DNA from: Nonomuraea zeae
GTDB lineage: Bacteria > Actinomycetota > Actinomycetes > Streptosporangiales > Streptosporangiaceae
DNA: 36,766 bases
Assembly: GCF_005889725.1 (NCBI RefSeq)
Contig: NZ_VCKX01000110.1
Coordinates: 1 to 36,766 of the forward strand
Reading direction: 5' to 3'
In this document: in pieces, positions 8,108 through 15,504 of the stretch
Numbering within the stretch: the first letter of the stretch is position 1
How the letters are laid out: each line of letters opens with the position of its first letter
Program-made: the position numbers and the translations under genes
Notes under the pieces: model-generated
Database searches by the model: none
Seen by the model: the letters and a program-made list of their open reading frames with translations, nothing else
What the model was told of the DNA's origin: nothing

Positions 8108-8230
8108 CGGCACGAACGGCGCGTACGGCCCCCCGCCGCCTTCGTCCGGCCCCTCAATCGGTCCCCCTGATGGCGTTCGTCCGACGGCTCGAACGGCGCG
8201 TACCACCTCCCGGTCGCCTTCGTCTTGCGG
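8099..8230. repeat. imperfect direct repeat between convergent genes
   Basis: Two copies of about 50 bases lie 77 bases apart (from 8099 and from 8176). They share TTCGTCYGACGG, then an exact CGAACGGCGCGTAC (8113-8126 and 8190-8203), then a GCCTTCGTC. The first copy includes the stop codon of the acyl-CoA dehydrogenase gene, so the element begins in its last codons. TTCGTC recurs at 8099, 8141, 8176 and 8219. Both copies read YAPFxPSDE on the minus strand in different frames. Confidence 0.6.
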
Positions 8231-8267
8231 TTCGAACCGCACCCGTCGCCTCCGTGATCGGCGGTGA

Positions 8268-11200
8268 TCACACGGTGATGCCGGTCAGCAGGGTCAGGGC
8301 GTCGTCCTCCGCGATCGGGAACCCGAGCTCCCGGTAGACCTCGATCGCCTCCTGAGCCTGCTCGGCCGCCTCGGACGGCCGCTCCCGCGCCCAGTGGATC
8401 GCCGCGGCGGTGGTCAGCGCCATGCCTTCCAGGACGCGGTACCCGGTCTGGCGGGCCAGCGCCAGCGCCTGATCGGCGCAGGTGAGCGCGGTCGCCGGGT
8501 CGCCGTCGCCGAGATGCGCGCGGGCCAGCCCGAGCAGGGCTCTGACCCGCAGGTAGCGCATGTCCGCCTCCATCGAGAGGCCGAGCGCCCGCTCGTGCGC
8601 GTGCACCGCCCGGCCGTGGTCTCCCTGGAGCGTGTGCACGGTGCCGGTCACGTTCGCGGCCAGGCACATGGCGTACAGGTGATGGGCCTCCTCCGCGCGG
8701 GCGTCCGCCTGGAGCGCGTGGTCGAGGGCGAGGTCGAGGCGGCCCGCGTCGCGGTGGATCTCCGCCAGGGTCGCCAGGCTCTTGGACTCGGGCACGCGCG
8801 ACCCGCTCGTACGATCGCGTTCCAACGCCTGCGTGGCCAGAGGCAGGGCCGTGCCGAGGTCGCCGCGGACGCGGTGGACGGTCGCGAGCTCGTTCAGGGT
8901 GAGGCTCATGGGGCTGTCGCGCAGCCGCCGATGGATGGCCACGGCGCTTTCGAGGTGTTCCTCCGCCTCGCCCAGCGCGCCCAGCTCTAGGTGGATGGTG
9001 CCCAGGTTGCTCAGGGCGTTCGCCTCGCCGTAGGCGTTGCCGATCTCGCGGTTGATCCGTAAGGCGGCGGCGAGGTGGCCGGTCGCCTGCCGCAGCTCGC
9101 CCTGGTCGTGGCAGGCGGCGGCGGCATTGTTGTACGCCGCCGCGGCGCCCTGCGGCCAGCCGGCCCGCTCACTGTGCCGCGCCGCCAGGGTGTACGCCGC
9201 CCGCGCCGCCGCGAACCCGGACCGGAGCTGGGCGGCGGACCCCGCGCACAGGTGGGCCGCGGCCAGGCCGAGCGGATCGTCCTCGGCCGTGGCCGCACGC
9301 ACCGCCGCCTCGGCGGCCACGACGCAGTCGGCGATGGCGGAGTGGTGGAAGAAGTGGCCGCGCAGCGCGTCGGCGAGCAGCCACGCGTGCCGGTAGGGGC
9401 CGTGGCCGGCGGCGTGGACGAGCGCGGCGACCAGGTTCGGGCGCTCGTCCGCCAGCCAGGCCACCGCTTCGTCCCGATCTGTGCGGTCCGACGGGGGCCG
9501 GGTGGCCGGGAGGCGGGTGATCGACGGGTGGGCCAGCTCGGCCGCTTCGGTGGCTTCGGCCACGTACCAGTCGCTGAGGCGTTCGACGGCCCGGCTCCGG
9601 GTCGCGGGGTCGTCCTCCTGCTCCGCGAGCTCCTTGGCGTACTGGCGGATCAGGTCGTGGAAGGTGTGCCGGAAGGGGCGGTGCTCGTCGAGCAGGTGGG
9701 CGGTGGCCAGCGCGTCGAGGAGCCGTTCCGCCTCCTCGACGTCGAGCCGGGCCAGGGCGGCGGCCGCGGGGACGGTGATGTCCGGGCCCGGAGCCAGGCC
9801 GAGCAGCCGGAACATCCGGCGGGCCGTGTCCGGCAGCCACGCGTACGACAGCCCGAACGCCGCCCGCACCGCCACGTCACCGTCGAACTGCAGCAGGTCG
9901 AGCCCTTTGCGGGCGAGCGCGGTGCCGTATTCGGCCAGCGACCAGCGCGGATGGGTGGCCAGGGTGGCGGCGGCGACGCGGAGGGCGAGGGGGAGTCCGG
10001 CGCAGAGCCGTACCACTTCGGCCGCCGCCTCCGGCTCCGCGGACAGCCGCCGCGCGCCGATCACCCGCTCCAGCAGCGCCAGGCCCTCCGACTGGTCGAG
10101 CACGCCGAGCGACAGCCGCCGCACGCCGTGCGAGGCGGCCAGCCCGGCGAGCGCGTCCCGGCTCGTGATCAGGACGCGGCAGCCGGGCGCGCCCGGTAAC
10201 AGCGGCCGGACCTGGGCGGCCGTGCGGGCGTCGTCGAGCAGCACGAGCATCCGCCGGCCCGACAGCCGCGAACGGTACAGGGCCGCCGCCGGCTCCTCCT
10301 CGTCGGGAATCTGCTCCGCGGGCACGCCCAGCGAGCTCAGCATCCGGGTGAGCGCCTCCAGCGGGGTCATCGGCGGGCGGGGTGCATGGCCGCGCAGGTC
10401 CACGTAGAGCTGCCCGTCGGGGAAGCCGGCGGCGACCTCATGAGCCAGGCGTACGGCCAGCGCGGTCTTCCCCATCCCGGCCGCGCCCGTGATCGCGGCC
10501 GTCGAGCCGTCCTGAGCGGCCTGGTGCCGGAGCTCGGCCAGCTCCCGCTCCCGCCCCACGAACCCGCTCACATCGGCCGGCAGCTCGGCCGGCCCCGAGC
10601 CCCGCGGCGGGTCCCGCAGGTCCAGGGCGGGATCGCCGGCGAGGATGGCCGCCTCCAAGCGGCGCAGCTCAGGCCCGGGATCGAGCCCCAGCTCGGCCGC
10701 CAGCAGCCTCCGCCCCTCGCGGTAGACCTCCAGCGACTCGGACTGCCGGCCCGACCGGTAGAGGGCCAGCATGAGCAGCTCGCGCACCCGCTCGCGGAGT
10801 GGGTGCGCGGCGAGCAATGCCGCCAGCTCGCCCACCAGGTCACGATGCCGGCCCAGCGCCAGCTCCACCTCGGCCCGCTCCTCCAGCGCGGCCAGCCGCA
10901 GCTCCTCCCACCGGCCCGCGGCGACCCTGACCGGCTCAGGATCCAGCTCGGCCAGTACGGGCCCGCGCCACAACGCCAGCGCCGCGCCCAGCAGCTCACT
11001 CGCCCGGCCCAGGGCCTCCCGTGTCCCGCTCGCCTGCCGGGCCTGCTCGATGAGTGCTTCCGCCCGGTGCGCGTCGACGAGCCCGCCGCGCAGCCGGTAG
11101 CCCGACCCCACCGTCTCGATGATCTCCGGCTCGGCGCCCGCCTCCCGCAGCGCCCGGCGTAACGCGGCGACCGCGATCATCACCTGATTGCGTACGGTCA

Positions 11201-11378
11201 CCGGCGGGTCCGCGCCCCACGCGGTGCCCAGCCGATCGATGCTGAGCACCTGGCCGTGATGCACCACGAGCATCGCGAGCACCGCCTGAGACCGGGGCCC
11301 GCCCAGCCGTACGGGCCGCCCGTCCACCGTCGCCTCAAGCCGCCCCAGGATGCTGAACTCCACCTCACGGGCCCCCAT
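8268..11378 (-). CDS. AfsR/SARP-family regulator with NB-ARC and TPR domains
   Basis: A 1036-residue regulator in the AfsR/DnrI layout. Residues about 5-90 form an OmpR-like winged helix (FSILGRLEATVDGRPVRLGG, then VTVRNQVMIAVAALRRAL). About 95-240 is the bacterial transcriptional activation domain (ELLMLALYRSGRQSESLEVY, ELGLDPGPELRRLEAAIL). About 270-560 is an NB-ARC ATPase with Walker A AAGMGKTAL and Walker B MLVLLDDA. The rest is TPR repeats (AYGEANALSNLGTIHLELGA). Such proteins bind direct repeats near promoters and switch on antibiotic or morphology genes. I chose the ATG at 11378 because AGGGTGG precedes it; a GTG at 11411 lacks a site. It is divergent from the TagC-like gene, a possible target. 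The window holds no synthase cluster. Confidence 0.9.
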   Translation of the reverse strand: MGAREVEFSILGRLEATVDGRPVRLGGPRSQAVLAMLVVHHGQVLSIDRLGTAWGADPPVTVRNQVMIAVAALRRALREAGAEPEIIETVGSGYRLRGGLVDAHRAEALIEQARQASGTREALGRASELLGAALALWRGPVLAELDPEPVRVAAGRWEELRLAALEERAEVELALGRHRDLVGELAALLAAHPLRERVRELLMLALYRSGRQSESLEVYREGRRLLAAELGLDPGPELRRLEAAILAGDPALDLRDPPRGSGPAELPADVSGFVGRERELAELRHQAAQDGSTAAITGAAGMGKTALAVRLAHEVAAGFPDGQLYVDLRGHAPRPPMTPLEALTRMLSSLGVPAEQIPDEEEPAAALYRSRLSGRRMLVLLDDARTAAQVRPLLPGAPGCRVLITSRDALAGLAASHGVRRLSLGVLDQSEGLALLERVIGARRLSAEPEAAAEVVRLCAGLPLALRVAAATLATHPRWSLAEYGTALARKGLDLLQFDGDVAVRAAFGLSYAWLPDTARRMFRLLGLAPGPDITVPAAAALARLDVEEAERLLDALATAHLLDEHRPFRHTFHDLIRQYAKELAEQEDDPATRSRAVERLSDWYVAEATEAAELAHPSITRLPATRPPSDRTDRDEAVAWLADERPNLVAALVHAAGHGPYRHAWLLADALRGHFFHHSAIADCVVAAEAAVRAATAEDDPLGLAAAHLCAGSAAQLRSGFAAARAAYTLAARHSERAGWPQGAAAAYNNAAAACHDQGELRQATGHLAAALRINREIGNAYGEANALSNLGTIHLELGALGEAEEHLESAVAIHRRLRDSPMSLTLNELATVHRVRGDLGTALPLATQALERDRTSGSRVPESKSLATLAEIHRDAGRLDLALDHALQADARAEEAHHLYAMCLAANVTGTVHTLQGDHGRAVHAHERALGLSMEADMRYLRVRALLGLARAHLGDGDPATALTCADQALALARQTGYRVLEGMALTTAAAIHWARERPSEAAEQAQEAIEVYRELGFPIAEDDALTLLTGITV

Positions 11379-11403
11379 GAACAACCACCCTAACGATCTG
11401 TAC

Positions 11404-11434
11404 GTGATCACCGGGATGTGTGACGATGATCATC
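11404..11434. promoter_or_regulatory. two GATC-centred palindromes between SARP and TagC-like genes
   Basis: GTGATCAC (11404-11411) and GATGATCATC (11425-11434) are perfect palindromes in the 90-base divergent gap. They are candidate operator halves for either promoter. A GGAGG (before the ATG at 11469) serves the TagC-like gene. Confidence 0.3.
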
Positions 11435-11468
11435 AGCCACCGCACCCCCCGCACCATGGAGGCCATTC

Positions 11469-12470
11469 ATGCACGACGTTCCATCCGGCGCGGTCAGCAG
11501 ACGCGCACTGCTCAGGGCCGGAGGCGGTCTGGCGGCGGCGGCCTCCTTAGGCTCCGCCGGGCTCCTCCTCGCCGGCCCGGCGCAGGCCGAGGTGCCGGAG
11601 TCCGCCAGGTTCGACCTGGGCGGTGCGGGCGGCAACCCGGTCTGGAAGAAGTCGCTGCACGCCAACTGGGTGATGCAGTCCTTCGCGTACGACAACGTGA
11701 ACCAGCACATCTACTTCGCGCAGGTGAATTCCCAGAACACGGACCCGGCCCACGTCGGCGACCTGTGGATCACCAAGACCGACACGTCGGGCACGCAGCT
11801 GGGCGCCATGACGGTGCACAACTTCGGCCATGGGGTGTCGATCGCGGTGGAGCCGTACAACGGATCGGTCTATCTGTGGACGGAGTGGAAGTCGAGCGAC
11901 TCGGGGTTCGGCACCAGGATCGGGCGGTTCGCGTTCAAGAACGGCGCCGTGCTGGAGAAGACGAGCACGGCCATCCAGGACCGTACACCGTCCATCGGCG
12001 ATGAAATGATCAACCCGCAGCCCTCGATCGACCCCTCGACCGACCGGCTGCTCGTCCGCTACAAGACCGGCGCGGACCTGCCGCGCATCGTCGCGTTCAA
12101 CCTGAGCGACGCCCGCGCGGGACGGCTGTCCAGCGAGCACCGGCTGGCGGAGCGGGCCCTGCCGTCGCGTGGAGCGTGGGGCACCGACAACCCGTTCCAG
12201 GGCTTCGCCGCGTACGGCCAGTACGTCTACCTGCTGGAGGGCCGGGCCAACGGCCCGTCGTACATCAGCGTCGTCGATCTCAACGGCGCCGGCCAGTCGA
12301 TCGTGGTCGACCGGGCGCAGACCACGGCCGGCCAGTCGCTGCCCGGTCGCGAGCCGCAGGGCATGGCCGTCTGGATGCACTCCAGCGGGCCGCGGCTGGC
12401 CTTCGGGTTCCACTCCAACACCGCCGGCGTGCGCCAGGCCAGCGTGTTCTACAAGAGCGAGTTCGTCTGA
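11469..12470 (+). CDS. Tat-exported TagC/P68-RBP-like beta-propeller protein
   Basis: A 333-residue exported protein. The N-terminus carries a twin-arginine signal (VSRRALLRAGGGLAAAASLG) with cleavage likely after AQA near residue 40. The mature part has propeller-like repeats: VWKKSLHANWVMQSFAYDNV, IYFAQVNSQ, GDLWITKTDTSGTQLG, NFGHGVSIAVEP, and ends REPQGMAVWMHSSGPRLAFG. This matches actinobacterial proteins annotated as teichoic acid biosynthesis protein C or phage baseplate-like (P68 RBP/TagC-like propeller). The role of the family in actinobacteria is unclear; a cell-wall glycopolymer or extracellular ligand is plausible. A GGAGG lies seven bases before the ATG. It is divergent from the SARP gene. 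Domain recall is fairly sure; function is not. Confidence 0.75.
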   Translation: MHDVPSGAVSRRALLRAGGGLAAAASLGSAGLLLAGPAQAEVPESARFDLGGAGGNPVWKKSLHANWVMQSFAYDNVNQHIYFAQVNSQNTDPAHVGDLWITKTDTSGTQLGAMTVHNFGHGVSIAVEPYNGSVYLWTEWKSSDSGFGTRIGRFAFKNGAVLEKTSTAIQDRTPSIGDEMINPQPSIDPSTDRLLVRYKTGADLPRIVAFNLSDARAGRLSSEHRLAERALPSRGAWGTDNPFQGFAAYGQYVYLLEGRANGPSYISVVDLNGAGQSIVVDRAQTTAGQSLPGREPQGMAVWMHSSGPRLAFGFHSNTAGVRQASVFYKSEFV

Positions 12471-12543
12471 CGGTCTGTGGCGCTGATCACGTCTTATGTG
12501 TGGATTCCTGCACAGTTGATCGTCGCGTGTCTCCGTAATGTCC

Positions 12544-12569
12544 GTGCTGCCGGAGAAACCCGGCAGCAC
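12544..12569 (+). promoter_or_regulatory. perfect hairpin in the leader of the secreted Trp-rich protein gene
   Basis: GTGCTGCCGG (12544-12553) and CCGGCAGCAC (12560-12569) are perfect 10-base arms around AGAAAC. The right arm ends just before the GGGAGAAG binding site and 17 bases before the ATG at 12587. It could stabilise the leader, control translation, or terminate upstream transcription from the TagC-like gene. Confidence 0.5.
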
Positions 12570-12586
12570 ACACAACGGGAGAAGAC

Positions 12587-12979
12587 ATGCGTAAGACTCT
12601 TGCGATCGCGGCTCTGGCCGGCTCGATGGCCGTGACCGGCCTGGCGCTCAGCCCGGCTGCCGCCCAGGCGGCGACTCACTCGACGGGGACCAGCTGGGGC
12701 AAGTTCTTCTCCAGCGACCACAAGGCGTACACGTTCGGCAAGACGTGGAAGAGCGGCGGCAAGGTCTTCACGAAGTGGTACGGCGTGGACAAGACCGGCG
12801 GCAAGAAGGCCTGGGTCTGGTTCGAGTACTACCAGAACGGCGGCTGGCACAAGTTCAACAAGGCCTGGGACGGCAAGGTCGTCGGCGCCTGGAGCGGGCG
12901 CGGGATCAAGAAGGTGTACACGTTCACCTGCTGGGCCGGCAAGTTCGACAACTGCGGCCGCAAGTACCGCATCTACTAA
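12587..12979 (+). CDS. small secreted Trp/Lys/Gly-rich protein
   Basis: A 130-residue protein with a clear Sec signal peptide (MRKTLAIAALAGSMAVTGLA, cleavage near AQA|A at 27-28). The mature chain of about 100 residues is strongly basic and aromatic: nine Trp and many Lys, Gly and Tyr, in loosely repeated units (FGKTWKSGGKVFTKWYG, KKAWVWFEYYQNGGWHKF, AWSGRGIKKVYTF). Its only two Cys (CWAGKFDNC) could form a disulphide. A GGGAGAAG site precedes the ATG, behind a perfect hairpin. I do not recognise the family. It might bind polysaccharide, DNA or membranes, but nothing in the sequence decides. It converges on the esterase gene with six bases between the stops. Confidence 0.75.
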   Translation: MRKTLAIAALAGSMAVTGLALSPAAAQAATHSTGTSWGKFFSSDHKAYTFGKTWKSGGKVFTKWYGVDKTGGKKAWVWFEYYQNGGWHKFNKAWDGKVVGAWSGRGIKKVYTFTCWAGKFDNCGRKYRIY

Positions 12980-12985
12980 GAGGTC

Positions 12986-14164
12986 TCACAGGGCCTTGAT
13001 CGCGCTGTGGACCGCGTCGAGGAGCGTCGCGGCTCTGCGGTCCGGCACGCCTTCCTGGATGTGGTTCATGACGTAGCCGAAGGCGAGGCCGCTCGCGGGG
13101 TCGGCGAAGCCGAGCGAGCCGCCGTAGCCGGGGAAGCCGAAGGCGGTCGGGCTGTACCAGAAGGCGTCGGGGGTCGGCAGGCCGAAGCCCGTGCCGATCC
13201 GGACGGGCACCCGCAGGACGCGGTCGATGCCACTGGCCTGTTCCGCGGTCGCCGCGGCCAGGGTGCCGGGCGTGAGAACGCGATGCCCGTCGACCTCGCC
13301 GATGAGCGCGGCGTAGAAGCGGGCGAGCGCGCGGGCCGTGCAGATGCCGTTGGTCGAGGGCATCTCGGCGAGCTGCTCGCCGGGGTCGTTGTGGTTCAGC
13401 ATGGGAGTGATGACGGTCATCGACCGCATGGTCAGCGACGTGGGGTCGGTGTAGGCCCGCATCACCTCGCGCGCGGGCTCGGGGAGGGCGTCCAGGTCGA
13501 TGCGGGCGAGCGCGTCCAGGTCGAGCGGCGGGGCGATGATCCGGCTGACCCGGCGCTGCTCGGACTGCGGCAGTCCGATCCACAGGTCCAGGCCGAGCGG
13601 CGCGGCGATCTCCTCGGCGAGGAACGTGCCGATGCTGCGGCCGGTCACCCGGCGGACGACTTCGCCGACCAGCCAGCCGTACGTGTGCCCGTGGTAGCCG
13701 TGCTCGGTGCCCGGCTCCCAGGAGGGGCGCTGGGCGGCCAGCGCGGTCACCATCGGGTGCCAGGCGATCGCCTCGGCGGGGGTGATCGGGTGGTCGAGCG
13801 CGGGCAGCCCGGCCTGGTGGGTGAGCAGCCAGCGGACCGGGATGCGCTCCTTCCCGTTGGCCGCGAACTCCGGCCAGTAGTCGGCGACGGGCGCGTCGAG
13901 GTCCAGCTCGCCCCGCTGGGCCAGCAGGTGCGCGCAGGCGGCGGTGATGCCCTTGGTGGTGGAGAACACGATCTGGAGGGTGTCGCGCTCCCAGCGGCGG
14001 CCGGTCTCGGGATCGGCGATCCCGCCCCACAGGTCGACGACTTTCCGGCCGTGCAGATAGACGCCGACCGCGGCGCCCACTTCCTGCTCGCCGGCCAGAT
14101 TGGCGGCGAACGCGGCACGTACTCCTTCGAATCCCGGTGCGGTCTCCCCGCCGATTTCGGACAT
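12986..14164 (-). CDS. serine hydrolase, class C beta-lactamase fold (EstB-like)
   Basis: A 392-residue cytoplasmic protein of the beta-lactamase class C / family VIII esterase group. The nucleophile motif SxxK is STTK (S68, K71). A Tyr-rich motif follows at EHGYHGHTYGWLVGE (about 155-169), where the catalytic Tyr should lie, and WLLTHQAGLP is the usual conserved segment. The C-terminus has FGFPGYGGSLGFADP, matching the third conserved stretch of this group. It has no signal peptide, so an esterase acting on small substrates inside the cell is more likely than a lactamase. GAAGG lies about eight bases before the ATG. A small HTH gene lies 40 bases upstream on the same strand and may be co-transcribed. 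Confidence 0.85.
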   Translation of the reverse strand: MSEIGGETAPGFEGVRAAFAANLAGEQEVGAAVGVYLHGRKVVDLWGGIADPETGRRWERDTLQIVFSTTKGITAACAHLLAQRGELDLDAPVADYWPEFAANGKERIPVRWLLTHQAGLPALDHPITPAEAIAWHPMVTALAAQRPSWEPGTEHGYHGHTYGWLVGEVVRRVTGRSIGTFLAEEIAAPLGLDLWIGLPQSEQRRVSRIIAPPLDLDALARIDLDALPEPAREVMRAYTDPTSLTMRSMTVITPMLNHNDPGEQLAEMPSTNGICTARALARFYAALIGEVDGHRVLTPGTLAAATAEQASGIDRVLRVPVRIGTGFGLPTPDAFWYSPTAFGFPGYGGSLGFADPASGLAFGYVMNHIQEGVPDRRAATLLDAVHSAIKAL

Positions 14165-14204
14165 GAGGCATCGCCTTCCGTGTGTGGTGTGCTGCCGGGA
14201 ACTG

Positions 14205-14582
14205 CTACCTGCGCCACTTCTCGATGAGCCAGGCGCAGATCTCCGGCTCGGTCATCTCGGGGAACTCTTCAGTGAACGTGGCGAGCGCGCGCAGCGCTTC
14301 GTCCCGGTCCAGGCCGCGGGCCATCGCCGCCTTGAGGTAGTCCTGGCGTGCGGCGGAGGGACGGCCTCCGCCCGCGCCGCGGCCGGGCAGGCCGTTGCGC
14401 CACCGGACGATCTCCTCCAGGCGATCGGCCCGCCAGCCGGGAGCTCCGTCGACCTCGACGTCGGGCTCGGGAAAGGGGTGCTGCGAATCGCTCGGATAGC
14501 GGGAGCGCCACTTGTGCACCGCGTGCCGAGTCACCCCTAGCGCCTCGCCGAGGCCGAGGACTCCGAGGAAGTGCTCGGTCAT
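14205..14582 (-). CDS. small helix-turn-helix DNA-binding protein
   Basis: A 125-residue protein opening with a winged-helix or excisionase-like motif (LGLGEALGVTRHAVHKWRSR), then an RADRLEEIVRWRNGLPGRG segment and a helical C-terminus (MTEPEICAWLIEKWRR). This looks like a small DNA-binding protein that selects its site through the first 30 residues. It lies directly upstream of the esterase gene and divergent from the ThuA operon; two palindromes occupy the gap 60-130 bases from its start. It is a candidate regulator of that gap, but nothing proves it binds there. No strong binding site precedes the ATG. Confidence 0.7.
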   Translation of the reverse strand: MTEHFLGVLGLGEALGVTRHAVHKWRSRYPSDSQHPFPEPDVEVDGAPGWRADRLEEIVRWRNGLPGRGAGGGRPSAARQDYLKAAMARGLDRDEALRALATFTEEFPEMTEPEICAWLIEKWRR

Positions 14583-14641
14583 TGTGCACCAACTTCGTCT
14601 GTCCGGGCCTCCTCCGTGGGTCTCATGTCTACCACGCTACG

Positions 14642-14668
14642 AACATCGTCTCTGAGGGAGACGACATT
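14642..14668. promoter_or_regulatory. 27-bp palindromic operator, copy 1 (ThuA operon)
   Basis: AACATCGTC (14642-14650), nine bases, GACGACATT (14660-14668). The symmetry runs on inward through CGTCTC/GAGACG, giving 9 of 11 matching positions per arm. The centre is at 14655. Confidence 0.6.
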
Positions 14669-14682
14669 AGAGGAGATGCCGT

Positions 14683-14709
14683 AACATCGTCAACAACGAA
14701 GACAATGTT
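14683..14709. promoter_or_regulatory. 27-bp palindromic operator, copy 2 (ThuA operon)
   Basis: The same left arm AACATCGTC (14683-14691), nine bases, and GACAATGTT (14701-14709); eight of nine arm positions pair. The centre at 14696 is 41 bases from copy 1, about four helical turns, so dimers would sit on one DNA face. Confidence 0.6.
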
Positions 14710-14805
14710 CCGGCGGCCTGCGGCTCTACCGGGGGACACCTTTCGGTCATGTCGGTACGAGATGCGACGATCGAAGTCGTCGACCCCCTGAGCGATTGGC
14801 GCAGC

Positions 14806-15504
14806 ATGACAGACGAACACGGCCGGAAGGCTCTCGTGGTGCGAGGCGGATGGGAGGGCCACGCCCCCGTCGAGGCCACTGAGCTCTTCATCCCCTTCCT
14901 CGAAAAGCACGGGTTCGAGGTGCATCGGGCGGACTCCCCGGCTCCCTACGCCGACCCGGAGCTCATGTCCGGCGTGGACCTCATCGTGCAGTGCTACACG
15001 ATGGGCACGATCGAGCAGGCGGAGCTGACCGGCCTGGAGGCCGCGATCCGCGCGGGCACCGGAATGGCCGGCTGGCACGGCGGCATCGCCGACTCCTTCC
15101 GCAACTCCTCCGACTACCTGCACCTGATCGGCGGCCAGTTCGCCTGCCATCCGGGCAAGGACCCGGCCGAGCGGGAGGGCTCGCAGGCCGACAACTTCGT
15201 CCCCTACACCGTCAACATGCTGCCCGTGGAGCACCCGATCACGGCGGGGATCTCGGACTTCGACCTGGTCACCGAGCAGTACTGGGTGCTGACCGACGAC
15301 TACGCCGACGTGCTCGCCACCACCACCCAGAAAGTACGCCCATGGGACCCGTGGCACCGCGAGGTCACCTCCCCGGCGATCTGGACCCGGCAGTGGGGGG
15401 CGGGCAAGATCTTCGTCGCGACCCCCGGGCACAGCCTGGACGTCCTGCGGGACGACAACGTGCGCACCATCGTCGAAAGGGGCCTGCTGTGGGCCGCCCG
15501 GTGA
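14806..15504 (+). CDS. ThuA-domain protein
   Basis: A 232-residue protein of the ThuA family (class I amidotransferase-like fold, named for trehalose utilisation). It starts with ALVVRGGWEGH, followed by LIVQCYTMGTIEQAEL, GMAGWHGGIADSFR and FACHPGK, and closes with GKIFVATPGHSLDVL, all hallmarks of the family. In sugar clusters ThuA proteins act with Gfo/Idh/MocA oxidoreductases, and the next gene is one, overlapping by 16 bases. An upstream ATG at 14749 would add 19 residues (SVRDATIEVVDPLSDWRS) that do not look like the family; I prefer 14806, though neither has a strong binding site. Regulation is likely by the protein that binds the two 27-bp palindromes upstream. Confidence 0.82.
   Translation: MTDEHGRKALVVRGGWEGHAPVEATELFIPFLEKHGFEVHRADSPAPYADPELMSGVDLIVQCYTMGTIEQAELTGLEAAIRAGTGMAGWHGGIADSFRNSSDYLHLIGGQFACHPGKDPAEREGSQADNFVPYTVNMLPVEHPITAGISDFDLVTEQYWVLTDDYADVLATTTQKVRPWDPWHREVTSPAIWTRQWGAGKIFVATPGHSLDVLRDDNVRTIVERGLLWAAR

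Noticed and set aside
14991..15488. Upstream in-frame extension of the Gfo/Idh/MocA gene
   Set aside because: It lies over the ThuA gene in another frame and reads as low-complexity sequence; the GTG at 15489 has a proper binding site.
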